A DNA stretch of 64,000 bases from Candidatus Enterovibrio altilux (GCF_002381345.1 NZ_CP020660.1:186001-250000), one strand, 5' to 3'; shown: positions 1-11,571, counted from the first letter of the stretch. A program made the numbers and translations. Notes: a model not told the origin generated them from the letters alone.

Positions 1-435
1 CACCGAGATTTAGCTCTGAACTTCGTTGTGCAAGAGTTAAATCTCTGGAAAATGGCTCGATTTGATATTCGTTCATTAGAAAAAATGATGGATGGAGGGT
101 TTAATCATTTTGAGCTTGAGCGTCATGGTAAGCATTTGATATCACTGGCTATTGAAGTTGATAATATGCCAGATTCGCGTTACCCAAAACCTATCGAAAG
201 GTTGATAAATTTTCCATATTATAAGCAAACAGTAAAGAACATTAAAGTTCAAACGAATGCGGTGGCTAAATCGCTAGGTATTGTTCCTGAATTCATAAGC
301 TCAAAAAGACAGGTCCACCAAATGTTAAAGTGGGCGTGGATACATGAGCAAAATCCAGATAAAATACCCGATTTACTTTCTGGTTGGCGTAAAAATTATT
401 TTGAGGAAATATCGCTGCCGCTTCTGAAGAAATAA
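1..435 (+). CDS. rnd: Ribonuclease D, C-terminal part (cut by window edge)
   Basis: The frame is open from the first base and ends at a TAA at 433-435. The 144 visible residues match the C-terminal part of RNase D, a 3'-5' exoribonuclease that trims tRNA 3' ends. Visible landmarks are the end of the catalytic domain (HRDLALNFVVQELNLWKMAR) and the HRDC-type helical region, with FELERHGKHL, an IERLINFPYYKQ helix and SSKRQVHQMLKWAW, followed by a PDLLSGWR ending typical of the family. The catalytic DEDD residues lie upstream of the window, so activity cannot be judged. An IS5 remnant begins about 90 bases after the stop. Identification is firm for the family. Confidence 0.9.
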   Translation, partial: HRDLALNFVVQELNLWKMARFDIRSLEKMMDGGFNHFELERHGKHLISLAIEVDNMPDSRYPKPIERLINFPYYKQTVKNIKVQTNAVAKSLGIVPEFISSKRQVHQMLKWAWIHEQNPDKIPDLLSGWRKNYFEEISLPLLKK

Positions 436-528
436 GCAGTCTCAGTTAGGTGCTTCAATAAAAGCTAGTTAATAAGCTAAGACCATTCGCTTAAGAACAA
501 ATAATGTTTTATTCTTTGTCTTTGAAGG

Positions 529-1454
529 GGCTTTGTTTCCTAACCTGAGCATTATGATCGCTTAGGCTCAATGCTTCTCCTAGTAACTTTTTAAATCGGA
601 ACATTACCGTTTTTGATAGAGAATGTTTATGGTAACTAGACCTTATTTTTCAATGTCATTCTAACTTTATAACGTTGGGCAACTGACCGCTAAATTACAC
701 AAATAACCTCAGTTTTTAAAAGTTACCTTCTTTTAGAGGGATGAGTGGAACCGCTCGTTTAATGCGAACAGTTTCGTAATATTGTCTAGTGCCGTAAGTC
801 CCATCGGATGATATTTTATTGACTCTTCGGTGGATCTGTTTAAACAAATTAGATAGCATTTTACCGTCAGTTACATTTAATGCGTTTAATTCAGCAGCAA
901 TGATTTCATGCGTATTTATATTTATTGCTAAATGTAACTTGCGTCAGACTAGCCGTTTCCCATGAGTGCCATGCTTTTTTACTTACCACTCGCCTTCATT
1001 GTAGATTTTTAGCCCTGGAGAATCAATGGCTAAGTGCTAAATGGTTCCTTTAGTCCTCCGTCTCGAACTCAATGCCAACCGTTTTCGCTCGCTTACTAAC
1101 GCATTAATAGTAGAGGTATGACACGGCAGTGGAGTAAGTTTATAAACAAAGTTAATGAGTCCTTTCAGACCTCTTAATGGCATTAAAAATATACGTTTAA
1201 CCACGTCGTTGTAATGGCTAATTTATTAAAAAATGAGGTCTTCTATTATTATTTTGCTTAGTTTAATGCCATAGCTGAATAACTTTTTTATTAATTCAGA
1301 ATATTAGTAAGCCACAATTGATTAAAGCTTGATTATACTATTTTCAGTTAGTTACTTTATAATAAAATTTGTTCATAAACCTAACTATTTAAGTGAACCT
1401 AGCTGTTTGGAGTGTAGATAAATCATTGAGTTCTCTAATTTAAGAAATAAAGCC
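529..1454 (-). mobile_element. Decayed IS5-family copy
   Basis: Minus-strand remnant. The right terminal repeat (GGCTTTGTTTCC, 529-540) is followed at once by a deletion of about 100 bases. The left end closes with AAATAAAGCC at 1445-1454. Reverse translation gives broken pieces of an IS5-type DDE transposase, for example a stretch like HEIIAAELNALNVTDGK, with stops and frameshifts. No reading frame survives. Confidence 0.85.
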
Positions 1455-1455
1455 T

Positions 1456-1590
1456 CAGTTTATGGTCAACTTGCTGGTTGGGCTTATCGCGTACTTATTT
1501 CCACCAAAGAAACCGAGCATTAATGTTACTAGGCTGGATAAACAAAAGTTTTATGCTAACCTGAGGTTAATTAATATCTATCTACAGTGA
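1456..1590 (+). pseudogene. Relic of the C-terminus of an unidentified membrane protein
   Basis: Directly after the left end of the IS5 remnant, 44 codons stay open to a TGA at 1588-1590. The peptide begins QFMVNLLVGLIAYLFPPKKP, a hydrophobic segment followed by a basic proline-rich turn. This looks like the last transmembrane helix and cytoplasmic tail of an inner-membrane protein whose front was removed by the IS. I do not recognise the family. It could also be chance. Confidence 0.3.
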
Positions 1591-1834
1591 GCTTATCTAG
1601 AACGGAGTAATAATTTCATTGACATTATAGTACAGACTTTTATTTCAGGTATAAAATAATATGAGTTTAAAGAGGTTACCAGAAAAATAAATAAAAAATA
1701 TAATTTTTAATGCAAAGTTATTACATATATAAAGGTTTGTGGGCTGAGAAAGCAATGTTCTCTTTTAATCGATGAACCCATCAAGTAAAATTACCTGTTT
1801 GGATTTTACCAAGCGCTGTCGGTAACTCTTTTGA
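1591..1834. other. Upstream region of hemA, no gene seen
   Basis: AT-rich spacer. In many vibrios lolB lies divergently upstream of hemA; I find no trace of it here. A TTGACA hexamer occurs at 1619-1624, but no well spaced -10 element follows it, so I do not call a promoter. Confidence 0.4.
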
Positions 1835-3094
1835 ATGAATTTGTTAGTTCTCGGAATTAATCACAAAACCGCTACGATCGATTTGCGTGAAAAAATTGCT
1901 TTTTCACCGCAACAACTTAGGGATGCGCTTCTCCAGCTGAAAGAACAGCAGGTTGCGCAGAATGGAGTTATTGTGTCTACATGTAACCGAACTGAAATTT
2001 ATTGCGAGTTAGAACACCCTAGTTCAGGTGTTGTCGTTGATTGGCTGCAGCAATTCCACAAATTAGATAGTGAAACGCTATTTTCTTGCCTGTATACTCA
2101 CCATGATCAAGCTGCCGTTCAACACCTTATGCGTGTAGCAAGTGGCTTAGATTCCTTAGTGCTTGGAGAACCGCAAATTTTAGGACAAGTAAAACAAGCG
2201 TATGCTAAATCTGTTGATCTTGATGCTATTAATGGGCTATTAGAGCGTTTATTTCATAAAACATTCACTGTCGCAAAACGTATTCGTACAGAAACTGATA
2301 TTGGTGGTAACGCTGTGTCTGTGGCGTTTGCTGCATGTTCTCTGGCTCGACAGATATTTGAATCTCTAGAATTTTCTACTGTACTGCTGGTGGGGGCTGG
2401 GGAAACGATCGAACTTGTTGCTAAGCATCTTTATGAACATAATTGCCGAAAAATAATCGTCGCTAATCGCACGAAAGAAAGAGCAAAGCTATTTGCTGAC
2501 GCATTTGGTGCAGATATTATTTCTCTTGAAGAAATCCCGGAGCACATACACCGTGCTGATATCGTAATCAGCTCTACTGCTGCGTCTTTGCTAATTATTG
2601 GTAAGAGCATGGTTGAAAAAGCTTTAAACAAGCGACGTCATCAACCAATGTTATTGATAGACATTGCAGTGCCACGAGATATTGAAGAAGAAGTAGGTGA
2701 ACTGAATAATGCTTACCTTTATACAGTTGACGATCTTCACTCTATTATTGAACAAAATCGTGAGCAGCGAAAAATTGCGGCTGTTCGAGCCGAAACTATT
2801 GTTGATGAAGAAAGCATGGAGTTTATGACCTGGATACGTTCCCGTGACGCAGTAAACAGCATTAAACAATACCGGGCTCACTCTGAATTACTAAAAAATG
2901 AAGTGCTTAATCGAAGCATACAAGCTCTTGCCAGTGGTACAGACCCAGAAAAGGTACTTAAAGAGTTAAGTAATAAATTAACCAATAAACTGATCCATGC
3001 GCCAACGCAGGCTATGCAAGAAGCTGCCAGAAATGGTGACGAACGTACATTAGATGTGCTTCGTCAGAGTTTAGGTCTGGATCCTCAAAAGTAG
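1835..3094 (+). CDS. hemA: Glutamyl-tRNA reductase
   Basis: First committed enzyme of C5-pathway tetrapyrrole synthesis; it reduces glutamyl-tRNA(Glu) to glutamate-1-semialdehyde with NADPH. The protein is 419 aa, the usual length. The catalytic cysteine is Cys50 in VSTCNRTE, the family signature [11 protein letters not shown] follows near residue 110, a Rossmann segment (VLLVGAGET) starts near 182, and the C-terminal dimerisation helix is complete. It is followed after 15 bases by prfA and then prmC, the standard hemA-prfA-prmC operon. Codon use and length look intact, unlike the IS-filled sequence on both sides. Confidence 0.97.
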   Translation: MNLLVLGINHKTATIDLREKIAFSPQQLRDALLQLKEQQVAQNGVIVSTCNRTEIYCELEHPSSGVVVDWLQQFHKLDSETLFSCLYTHHDQAAVQHLMRVASGLDSLVLGEPQILGQVKQAYAKSVDLDAINGLLERLFHKTFTVAKRIRTETDIGGNAVSVAFAACSLARQIFESLEFSTVLLVGAGETIELVAKHLYEHNCRKIIVANRTKERAKLFADAFGADIISLEEIPEHIHRADIVISSTAASLLIIGKSMVEKALNKRRHQPMLLIDIAVPRDIEEEVGELNNAYLYTVDDLHSIIEQNREQRKIAAVRAETIVDEESMEFMTWIRSRDAVNSIKQYRAHSELLKNEVLNRSIQALASGTDPEKVLKELSNKLTNKLIHAPTQAMQEAARNGDERTLDVLRQSLGLDPQK

Positions 3095-3109
3095 TTTAAA
3101 AGATGCCCT

Positions 3110-4198
3110 ATGAAACCATCTATTATGTCTAAACTTGAAGCACTGAGCGAGCGCTACGAAGAAATACAAAATTTGCTGAGCGATCCTAGCATAATTGGTG
3201 AACAACATAAATTTCGGCTTTTATCAAAAGAATACAGCCAACTGGAAGAAGTCACAAAATGCTTTGGCTTCTATAAACAAGCTATTGATAATCTAGAAAT
3301 CGTGCTAGAAATGGCACAAGAAAATGACGCGCAAATGCGTGAAATGGCGCAAGAAGAAATAAAAATCACAAAAGGTGAAATTGAACGTTTGACAGAAGAG
3401 CTTCAGGTTCTGTTGATTCCCAAAGACCCTAATGACGAGCGTAATTGCTATGTTGAACTTCGTGCGGGTGCTGGAGGTGATGAAGCAGGTCTTTTTGTAG
3501 GTGATTTGTTCCGCATGTACAGCCGTTTTGCTGAATCAAAAGGGTGGTGTATTGAAGTAATTAGTGCAAATAGTTCTGAGCAGGGTGGTTACAAAGAAAT
3601 GATAGCAAGAATATCTGGTGATGGTGCTTACGGTGCATTGAAGTTTGAGTCTGGCGGTCACCGTGTTCAACGGGTACCTGTGACCGAATCTCAAGGTCGC
3701 GTGCATACATCAGCTTGTACGATTGCAATACTTCCAGAAATCCCAGAAGCTGAAATCCCTGATATTAATCCGGTTGATTTGAAGATTGATACTTTCCGTT
3801 CATCGGGCGCAGGAGGACAGCACGTGAACACTACTGACTCAGCAATTCGTATTACTCACTTGCCTACAGGTACTGTGGTTGAGTGTCAGGAAGAGCGTTC
3901 ACAGCACAAAAATAAAGCAAAAGCGATGTCAGTACTGGCGGCACGCTTGATCAAAGCGCAAGAAGAAAAACGCACCGCTGACCAAGCAAGGACACGTCGT
4001 AATTTGCTTGGTTCTGGCGATCGTTCTGACCGTATCCGGACTTACAACTACCCACAAGGGCGTGTGTCTGACCACAGAATTAACCTTACGGTTTATTGCT
4101 TAGATGACGTAATGGCAGGAAATTTAAACTGCCTGATTGAGCCAATAATGCAAGAATTTCAAGCTGATCAGTTGGCAGCACTGGCTGTACAACACTAA
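3110..4198 (+). CDS. prfA: Peptide chain release factor 1
   Basis: RF1 reads UAA and UAG in the ribosomal A site and triggers peptide release. The protein is 362 aa, family length. The GGQ motif that enters the peptidyl transferase centre is visible in [15 protein letters not shown]. The stop-codon-reading PxT tripeptide reads PVT ([10 protein letters not shown]) where E. coli has PAT; valine is an accepted middle residue of the motif. The N-terminus [12 protein letters not shown] aligns with E. coli MKPSIVAKLEAL, which fixes the start. The stop overlaps the ATG of prmC by one base (TAATG), which implies translational coupling to the enzyme that methylates the GGQ glutamine. Confidence 0.97.
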   Translation: MKPSIMSKLEALSERYEEIQNLLSDPSIIGEQHKFRLLSKEYSQLEEVTKCFGFYKQAIDNLEIVLEMAQENDAQMREMAQEEIKITKGEIERLTEELQVLLIPKDPNDERNCYVELRAGAGGDEAGLFVGDLFRMYSRFAESKGWCIEVISANSSEQGGYKEMIARISGDGAYGALKFESGGHRVQRVPVTESQGRVHTSACTIAILPEIPEAEIPDINPVDLKIDTFRSSGAGGQHVNTTDSAIRITHLPTGTVVECQEERSQHKNKAKAMSVLAARLIKAQEEKRTADQARTRRNLLGSGDRSDRIRTYNYPQGRVSDHRINLTVYCLDDVMAGNLNCLIEPIMQEFQADQLAALAVQH

Positions 4199-5043
4199 TG
4201 TCAATAAACATTGCAAATACACTGTATGATACAGTACATTTACTGACAAAAAATAAAATATCATCTCCGCAAATTGATGTAGCAATATTGCTTTGTCATG
4301 TTTTAAAAAAGCCTAGTAGCTATTTATATACTTGGTCTGACAAACTTTTATCCGATGAAGAAGTAAACGAATTCAGTATGTTGATTGCACGTCGTGTAAA
4401 AGGCGAGCCAGTGGCTTATATCATCGGACACCGTGATTTTTGGTCGCTACAGTTGAATGTAGAACCTAATACATTAATTCCACGTCCTGATACGGAACGC
4501 TTAGTGGAGCTTGCTTTAGAGCGTTTACCACAAAGGATGGGTCATGTGCTTGATTTGGGTACAGGCACAGGAGCGATTGCTCTGTCCATTGCGAAAGAGA
4601 GACTAGATATGCATGTTATTGGTGTTGATATTCGACCAGAAGTGGTTTTACTGGCAGCACGTAATCAGCGGAAAAATGCGATCACTAACGCTGAATTCTT
4701 GCAAAGTAATTGGTTTGATGCCCTGCCAGAACGTACTTTCACAATGATCGTCAGTAACCCGCCTTATGTTGATTCTGAAGACTTACATCTCTCGCAAGGT
4801 GACGTGCGGTTTGAGCCTAGAACTGCATTGGTAGCTGGTGATCATGGATTGGCAAACATTAGGCATATCTGTAAACACACCCCGTACTATCTTCAAGATG
4901 GTGGCTGGCTATTGATTGAACATGGTCATAATCAAAGTCACGCTGTAAAAATATTTTTTGCAAGTGCTGGATTTCGGAATGTGCAAACGGTTCAGGATTA
5001 TGGAGGGCAAGATCGTGTTACTTTAGGATGTTTTTCGATTTAA
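4198..5043 (+). CDS. prmC: Release factor glutamine N5-methyltransferase
   Basis: Methylates the glutamine of the GGQ motif in RF1 and RF2 with S-adenosylmethionine. The protein is 281 aa. The SAM-binding loop DLGTGTG is at residues 119-125 and the glutamine-binding NPPY motif at 187-190. The start codon overlaps the prfA stop. In related genomes sirB2, sirB1 and kdsA follow; here the operon is cut about 130 bases after prmC by an IS5 remnant, and those genes lie 10-12 kb away on the other strand (see findings). Confidence 0.96.
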   Translation: MSINIANTLYDTVHLLTKNKISSPQIDVAILLCHVLKKPSSYLYTWSDKLLSDEEVNEFSMLIARRVKGEPVAYIIGHRDFWSLQLNVEPNTLIPRPDTERLVELALERLPQRMGHVLDLGTGTGAIALSIAKERLDMHVIGVDIRPEVVLLAARNQRKNAITNAEFLQSNWFDALPERTFTMIVSNPPYVDSEDLHLSQGDVRFEPRTALVAGDHGLANIRHICKHTPYYLQDGGWLLIEHGHNQSHAVKIFFASAGFRNVQTVQDYGGQDRVTLGCFSI

Positions 5044-5086
5044 TTTGATATTATCTGATAATGAAGGATACTTGACTTTTCAATAA

Positions 5087-5160
5087 ATTAGAATTAAATT
5101 TGAAATTCAACACGATAAGATTCGTGATAATTGAAGGTATAACCACATAAAAGTAGGTTT
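5087..5160 (+). repeat. Degenerate direct repeat, copy 1 of 2
   Basis: About 70 bases resemble 18331-18400 in the same orientation. Shared cores include TTCAAC.(C/T)GATAAGA.TCGTG and ACATAAAA.T..(A/G).TTTATTT. The sequence does not belong to the IS5 consensus that I could reconstruct. Origin unknown. Confidence 0.4.
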
Positions 5161-5170
5161 ATTTTTATAT

Positions 5171-6120
5171 AAAGGAACTCAATTATCAATTTACGATCGA
5201 AACAGCTAGACTCACTAACATTATAAATTGATGAAGAAGCCACTCATCTATGGAATCAAATTAAGCTGAGTAATCATGGAAGACCTCATTACTTATAGAC
5301 TTAACCATTACGGCTGTTCCCATGATTAAACGTGTATTTTTAATGGCATTGAAAGGTCTGCAAAAATTTATTAATTTTATTTTTTCAACTTGTTCAACTG
5401 CCCTTGTCATATCCTTACTATTCATGCATTAGTAAGCGAATCCAAATGGTTAACACCATGTTCAAGACGACGACTAAAGGAATTATCTATCACTTAGTCA
5501 TTAAATTTATAGAGCTCAAAGTTTACGGTGAAAGAGAATGAAAAATAAAAAAGCATGGTACTGATGAAAAACGGCAAATCTAGCGTAAGTTACATTTAGC
5601 AGTAAATATAAATACACATGAAATTATTATTGCTAAGTTAAGTACATCAAGTAGAACTAACGGTGCAGTGCTACCTAATTTTTTTAAACAGACCCCCCCT
5701 GAAGAAACAAGGAAATATCAGGTAATAATGCTTACGGCACCAGACAATGTTACGAAACCGTCCGTATTAAACGAACAGTTCCACTTACCCTATTAAGAAA
5801 AAAAGCAATTTGTTGGAAACGAGGCCATCCGAGTAATGTAGTGGTCAGTTATCAAAAGTTATACGGCTTAAATCGGCATTGTAAAATAAGGTATGGTTAT
5901 CATAAACGTTTCCTAGCAGAGACAACAAGGTTTTGAGTCAATAAACTACCAGGGGGGACATTAAGTTTAAAAAAATACAATGTTAATTGTAATAAAATCT
6001 ACGCAATAATAAAAGCGTTAAATAAACTAACAGAGATAGGTACGCCTGAAACAAAAGCGATTGACTAATAGTCAATTATATTAAGATCTACTATCTGAAC
6101 TTGAATCAAAAAATAAAGCC
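5171..6120 (+). mobile_element. Decayed IS5-family copy
   Basis: Plus-strand remnant. The left terminal repeat is worn away and the initial coding part is deleted. The right end AAATAAAGCC is at 6111-6120. Transposase frames are broken throughout. It contains a run of seven C at 5693-5699 where other copies have CCCGCC. Confidence 0.85.
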
Positions 6121-6443
6121 ACATGACAACTATTAATCCAATGAAGGTATGGATATTTTGACATGATATAGTCAGTATGGAATACAAAAAGAGGTTTATA
6201 GTCTACATTATATTTAGAATAGTTTGAGGCACCTTAATTATTAAAAAATCAGTTAACAAAGTACTATTTATGTATAAGAAAAGTATTGAATATAGCATAG
6301 TTACGGTTGCTAGAACACAATCAATAAATTATATTTTAAGTATCAGTGCGTTTCTTTTGTATGGTATAATACAATAAATAATATATCGATAAATAATTGT
6401 TTTATAAAGAACATTTGAGTTATCTTAAAAATTATAAGCAATT
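6121..6443. other. Upstream region of clpS
   Basis: AT-rich spacer of about 320 bases. In relatives cspD lies divergently here; no cold-shock motif (KGFGFI or VFVHF) is readable on the minus strand. Apart from a possible promoter near 6362, I see nothing. Confidence 0.4.
6362..6370 (+). promoter_or_regulatory. Possible extended -10 promoter element of clpS
   Basis: The sequence TGGTATAAT is an exact extended -10 element (TGN-TATAAT). It lies about 75-90 bases upstream of the clpS start candidates. No convincing -35 box is present, which is acceptable for extended -10 promoters. Assignment by motif only. Confidence 0.4.
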
Positions 6444-6460
6444 ATGAGTAAAATGGGCGA

Positions 6461-6763
6461 ATGGATAGTTCGGATTTTTACGTTAAAGAAGCGGAAAAAA
6501 CGAAAGCAAAATTGCCATCATTGTACAAAGTACTTTTGTATAATGATGATTATACTCCCATGGGCTTTGTAGTGGAGATCTTACAGCGATTATTTTTCAT
6601 GGATTTAGAAAAAGCAACACAGCTGATGTTAACGGTGCACTATAAAGGAAAGACTATTTGTGGCATTTATACGTCGGAAGTTGCCGAAATGAAAGTTGCA
6701 CAGGTAATGATGTATGCAAAAGAACACCAATACCCATTACTATGCACAATGGAGAAAGCCTAA
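6461..6763 (+). CDS. clpS: ClpS adaptor for ClpA, N-terminus altered by frameshift
   Basis: Adaptor that delivers N-degron substrates to ClpAP. The 100-residue frame carries the conserved core [16 protein letters not shown] and ends [10 protein letters not shown] as in other ClpS proteins. The N-terminus is odd. An upstream ATG at 6444 opens MSKMGEWI, which matches the usual vibrio start (MSKNFEWIS), but that frame is one base out of register with the core. A one-base deletion near 6465 explains this. Translation from ATG 6461 would give a protein lacking about seven native N-terminal residues. The N-terminal tail of ClpS is known to affect ClpA, so function may be changed. clpA follows after 56 bases. 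Confidence 0.9.
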   Translation: MDSSDFYVKEAEKTKAKLPSLYKVLLYNDDYTPMGFVVEILQRLFFMDLEKATQLMLTVHYKGKTICGIYTSEVAEMKVAQVMMYAKEHQYPLLCTMEKA

Positions 6764-6819
6764 ATAAACTAAAAAAATTTTCCGGCCTGCTAGAATGTGG
6801 TTTTTGAGAGAGGTGCCTT

Positions 6820-9081
6820 ATGCTAAATAAAGAACTTGAAGCTAGCCTTAATATGGCTTTTACAAGAGCGCGCGAGAAGTGTTACGAATTTATAACGGTG
6901 GAACACTTGTTGTTAGTGCTATTAGAAAACATAGCCGCTCGAGAAGCACTGCTCACTTGTCATGCCGATCTTGATGCCTTACGTAAAGAATTAGAAGTAT
7001 TCATTGAACAAACAACACCGTTAATTCCTGTTGATGACGAAAATCGAGAAACTCAGCCAACATTAAGTTTTCAGCGCGTACTGCAGCGTGCTGTATTCCA
7101 TGTTCAATCTTCTGGACGCAGTGATGTTAGTGGCGCAAATGTTTTAGTGGCTATTTTTAGCGAGCAAGAGTCGCATGCGGTATATTTGCTTAATAAAAAT
7201 GATATTAGCCGCCTTGACGTTGTTAATCATATTTCTCATGGTACAATCAAATCTGTTAATTGCGATGAAAAATTATCTGGAGTCGATCTGTCTCCTGAAG
7301 AGGCGACTGTTGAAGGTGATGCAGAACATTTGACAAACTTTGCAACCAATCTAAATCAACTAGCTCAAGTGGGTGGTATTGATCCACTTATAGGACGAGA
7401 CAAAGAACTTGAGCGTACAATTCAAGTCTTATGTCGTCGCCGTAAAAATAATCCCTTATTAGTTGGTGAAGCTGGTGTGGGTAAGACGGCAATAGCAGAA
7501 GGTTTAGCTTGGCTTATTGTTGAAGGTGAGGTTCCTGAAATCATTCATGACTGTGTAATTTACTCGCTTGATATTGGCTCACTGCTCGCAGGTACTAAAT
7601 ATCGTGGTGATTTTGAAAAGCGTTTTAAGAACATACTTAAACAACTCGAGAAAGAAAAACATGCGGTATTGTTCATCGATGAAATCCACACTATCATTGG
7701 TGCAGGAGCTGCATCAGGTGGCCAAGTTGATGCTGCGAATTTAATAAAGCCATTACTATCTAGTGGAACGCTACGATGTATTGGTTCAACCACTTATCAA
7801 GAGTACAGAAGTATTTTTGAAAAAGAACGTGCTTTGGCTCGTCGTTTTCAAAAAATTGATGTTATTGAACCTTCTCTAGATGACACAACGAAGATTTTGT
7901 TAGGATTAAAACCTAAATATGAAGCTCACCATGAAATTCGTTACACCAATAAAGCAATTCGCGCTGCAGTTGAACTCTCTGCTAAATATATTAATGATCG
8001 TCATCTGCCGGATAAGGCAATTGATGTGATTGATGAAGCAGGAGCTCATTGTCGTTTAGTACCAGCTAATAAACGTAAAAAAACAGTGGGAGTTGGTGAT
8101 ATTGAGACATTAATAGCTAAAATGGCTCGTATCCCTGAAAAATCAGTATCTTCAACAGACCGTGAAGTGCTTAAATCGCTTGATCAGAAACTGAAAATAT
8201 TAGTTTTTGGGCAAGATGATGCAATAGGCGTATTGTGTGAAGCTATTAAACTTAGCCGTGCTGGACTAGGTGCAGAAAATCAACCTGTGGGTTCATTCTT
8301 GTTTGCTGGGCCCACTGGCGTAGGTAAAACCGAAGTAACGGTTCAATTAGCGCGTGCTATGGATATCGAACTCCAGCGGTTTGATATGTCTGAGTATATG
8401 GAACGTCATACGGTTAGCCGTTTGATTGGTGCACCTCCGGGTTATGCCGGCTATGACCAAGGTGGTCTATTAACGGATGCCGTTATTAAACATCCTCATA
8501 GTGTCGTGCTTCTCGATGAAATTGAAAAAGCCCACCCTGATGTCTTTAATCTGCTGTTGCAAGTTATGGATCATGGTACGCTAACGGACAATAATGGGCG
8601 TAAAGCTGATTTTAGAAATATTATTTTAGTCATGACTACCAATGCTGGTGTTACTGAGACAATCCGTAAGTCTATTGGTTTAATTCAACAAGATAATAGT
8701 CATGACGCAATGTTAGAGATCAAGAAGGTGTTTTCACCAGAGTTTAGAAACCGATTGGATGATATTATTTGGTTTAATCATCTGGATAAAAGCATTATTC
8801 TTCAAGTTGTTGATAAGTTTATTGTGGAACTTCAGGCTCAGTTGGATGTACGCGGTGTGTCTCTTGAAGTGACAGATGAAGCAAAATTATGGTTAGCTGA
8901 AAAAGGGTATGACAAATCAATGGGTGCACGTCCGATGGCACGTGTCATGCAGGAGCACATGAAGAAACACCTAGCAAATGAATTATTATTCGGTTGTTTA
9001 ATTAATGGTGGTACGGTGAAAGTAGATGTGAAAAAGGATGAACTTATTTTTAGCTTTAGTGATGAAATGGAACCTGCGTAA
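6820..9081 (+). CDS. clpA: ATP-dependent Clp protease ATP-binding subunit ClpA
   Basis: AAA+ unfoldase that feeds substrates to the ClpP peptidase. The protein is 753 aa (E. coli 758). In order: the N-terminal Clp repeat domain that binds ClpS (1-145), the first AAA module with Walker [10 protein letters not shown] and Walker [10 protein letters not shown], and the second with GPTGVGKTE and [15 protein letters not shown]. The ClpP-docking IGL loop is present in [10 protein letters not shown]. The gene appears intact and lies directly behind clpS. infA, which normally follows with a tRNA-Ser gene, was not found; the tRNA-Ser gene lies 2.4 kb downstream behind an IS5 remnant. Confidence 0.97.
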   Translation: MLNKELEASLNMAFTRAREKCYEFITVEHLLLVLLENIAAREALLTCHADLDALRKELEVFIEQTTPLIPVDDENRETQPTLSFQRVLQRAVFHVQSSGRSDVSGANVLVAIFSEQESHAVYLLNKNDISRLDVVNHISHGTIKSVNCDEKLSGVDLSPEEATVEGDAEHLTNFATNLNQLAQVGGIDPLIGRDKELERTIQVLCRRRKNNPLLVGEAGVGKTAIAEGLAWLIVEGEVPEIIHDCVIYSLDIGSLLAGTKYRGDFEKRFKNILKQLEKEKHAVLFIDEIHTIIGAGAASGGQVDAANLIKPLLSSGTLRCIGSTTYQEYRSIFEKERALARRFQKIDVIEPSLDDTTKILLGLKPKYEAHHEIRYTNKAIRAAVELSAKYINDRHLPDKAIDVIDEAGAHCRLVPANKRKKTVGVGDIETLIAKMARIPEKSVSSTDREVLKSLDQKLKILVFGQDDAIGVLCEAIKLSRAGLGAENQPVGSFLFAGPTGVGKTEVTVQLARAMDIELQRFDMSEYMERHTVSRLIGAPPGYAGYDQGGLLTDAVIKHPHSVVLLDEIEKAHPDVFNLLLQVMDHGTLTDNNGRKADFRNIILVMTTNAGVTETIRKSIGLIQQDNSHDAMLEIKKVFSPEFRNRLDDIIWFNHLDKSIILQVVDKFIVELQAQLDVRGVSLEVTDEAKLWLAEKGYDKSMGARPMARVMQEHMKKHLANELLFGCLINGGTVKVDVKKDELIFSFSDEMEPA

Positions 9082-9660
9082 GAATTCCACAAAGCAGGGT
9101 AATTTTACTCAATGTTACTTAGAACAATATTCCAGTAATGTATCCCATGGTACTACACATGTTCAATGAATGAACCAATCACTTTATTACATTATTTTAT
9201 TAATTTTAAAAATAGACCGCTGTTCTATTAGGTTGTTTCAAATTCATCTAAAAATTAAATTCGCTTTTATGTGAGGCTGCGTATAAAATTTACCAATAAT
9301 ATGTGTATATTCTTTAACAAGATCGTGTACATTCAAATTATCTGTATACTAAAATTAACGTGGGGTGTCCTTGGTTGCTACCCACGGAATAAAACCAATA
9401 CGCATTCACTTTGCAGATAAACATGATTTCCTGTACATTAAGAAGGAACTGCATAGTTATGTAATATGGTTCCAGTTTTTAAAAACACGAACTACCATAT
9501 TAATACTGATGCATAGCACTCAAGCTAAATCATCAATATCGATATTATTCATAGTAAATTTAAGTATGTACTCTTTTATGCCTGTCTGACAAGCAATATA
9601 TACTCAACCAACCTGAATATACAAACTCGAGTACCGAAATTAATCATTAATTCAGAACGT
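9082..9660. other. Spacer downstream of clpA, no recognisable gene
   Basis: About 580 bases. A 74-codon open stretch at 9365-9589 (including IHFADKHDFLYIKKELHSY) matches no family I know and may be chance or a relic. I searched by eye for infA and aat, expected here in relatives, on both strands and saw neither. Confidence 0.35.
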
Positions 9661-10669
9661 TGCTTTGTTTCCTAAATCAGGAAATTTAATCATCAATATA
9701 CGCTCTAAACTGCTAGGCCACTTAAATATTCAAGTCTCTGGAATAAACTTAGCGACAGAACAACCAACTGAAAGCAGTATAATTTAGGTTTTATTAATTG
9801 TGACTCACTAATGTTTTGGATTGATAAAAAAAATTATTTGGTTATAGAATTAAACTAAGCAGAATAATTGGAAGAGACCTTATTTAACGACTTAATCATT
9901 ATGATGCTTTTCATGGTTAAACGAGTATTTTTAATATCGTTGAGACGTTTGCAAAGATTCATTAATGCTCTTTTTAAATTTGCTCAACTACCGTTATCAT
10001 ACCCTTACTATTTATGCATTAGCAAGCAAATCAAAATGATTAATTTTGTGTTAAGCACGTTGATTTCATGGGACTTGACATCTATCACAACGAAAAAATA
10101 GAAAATAAAAAAGCATGGTACTCACGGGAAATAGTAAACATGGCGCAAGTTTATTTAGCAATAGACATAAATATGTTTAAAATAATCACTGCTGAATTAA
10201 GTTCATTGCATATGACTAACGGAGTAAGTACTACTCAATTTATTCAAACAGACTCGCCTAAAAATTCACGAGATATCAGGTAACGGCGTTTACGACACAA
10301 AATAATGTTATAAAACCGTTCATATTAAATGGGCGGTTTCACTCATTGCACTTAAACAGCCCACTAGTTTTGGGGAATGAAGACATCAGCATAATGTAAC
10401 GGTATAGTTTCTAGGAGTTATACGATTCCAGTCAGCAGAGATGAATAGAGCACAGTTCCATTGCTATCAAAAACGGCAATGTTCCAAGTCAAAAACTGCT
10501 CGAAGAGATATTGAGCTTAAAAGATCACAATGCCTAGATTAGTAAAATCTTCACAATGATAAATGCGTACAATAAGTAAACAGAGCTAAATATACCTGTA
10601 ACAAAAACACTCACCTAATAGTTAATCATATTAGTATTTGCTATCCGAGCTCACATTAGGAAACAAAAC
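9661..10669 (+). mobile_element. Decayed IS5-family copy, near full length
   Basis: Starts GCTTTGTTTCCTAAATCAG at the left end and finishes ATTAGGAAACAAAAC at the right end, about 1.0 kb. Transposase pieces are in several frames with many stops. No target duplication is visible. Confidence 0.88.
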
Positions 10670-10691
10670 TGCTGATTTACGAAGCGAATGA

Positions 10692-10874
10692 ATGATCATA
10701 CTTCATGGTGATGACAATACTTTACGCTGGCTATGCTTAGGTGGAACCGTTCGAGTAAAGACAATTATTGCAAATGAATTTGGTTCTTTATGTGATATCT
10801 TATCTGATAATAGGCCTTATATTAATAAATTTTATACGCAACATATTGAAAAAAGTTTAAATATGTATTCATAA
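10692..10874 (+). pseudogene. Possible C-terminal relic of a LysR-type regulator
   Basis: A 60-codon stretch follows the IS5 right end. The peptide around GDDNTLRWLCLGGTVRVKTI and the later LCDILSD fits the spacing of LysR effector domains near their C-terminus (G-D..LR..L.G.G....., then G.L..IL.D). The front half is absent, cut by the IS. The resemblance is weak and the call is tentative. Confidence 0.3.
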
Positions 10875-11483
10875 TAGACAATTATAACTTAAAGTTAATC
10901 CTCAAAGTAAACAGTAGCCACAGCAATCATTTAAAAAATACGATGTATTATGCTAGGTGTAGTTCAATAAATACATAGTTTTTTCATTATTGCTTGAAGC
11001 TACTTAAAATAGAAATAATTTGATACTCAAAATTAACAGGTATATATACTAAAGAGATTAATGCATTCATTGAACGTAAGTAGTACCTTATGAATCATAA
11101 GCAATACATTGAAGGCATGATCTAATGGATCACTATGATGCATAGAAAGCGCTTGTTCTAAGGATGCATCAATTTTAGTGATATTCCAGTACTGTAGTTC
11201 ACTGGTATGAGACAATAAAAAGCATAGATATTACTTGTTTTCCAGCATACTACGATAAAGTTACCCACCAACTTGCCAGTTCACTATTTTGCTCAATGAA
11301 ACGGGATATCATCGAAGTAATTGTATTAAAGAGGCTATTGAATAATTTTTGACTGTAATTATTTAAAAAAATGTAGACTTATTGGTGTTCAATATAAATG
11401 ATAAATTTCAAATTTTTACGCTTATCTTTTCAAGTTGATTTAATATAATAACTCAAAATAAATCTTTTACTTAAGCTTACAGA
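10875..11483. other. Decayed sequence, possible minus-strand relic
   Basis: The minus strand of about 11030-11360 holds two open pieces in different frames, one including ISRFIEQNSELASWW and one beginning MSHTSELQYWNITKIDASLE. They may belong to one broken gene. I do not recognise it. Confidence 0.25.
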
Positions 11484-11571
11484 TGGCGGTGAGCAAGAGA
11501 TTCGAACTCTCGATACGTTATCGTATACACACTTTCCAGGCGTGCTCCTTAAGCCACTCGGACAACTCACC
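11484..11571 (-). tRNA. serW: tRNA-Ser (GGA)
   Basis: An 88-base cloverleaf with encoded CCA. The acceptor strand GGTGAGT pairs with GCTCACC, the long variable arm typical of serine tRNAs is present, the T-loop reads TTCGAAT, and the anticodon loop CTGGAAA gives anticodon GGA (codons UCC and UCU). In E. coli the equivalent gene serW lies between clpA and infA, and its location downstream of clpA here fits. Confidence 0.95.

Noticed and set aside
3670-3710. PVT instead of PAT in RF1, possibly altered stop-codon reading
   Set aside because: The motif is PxT and valine is a known middle residue; nothing suggests recoding.
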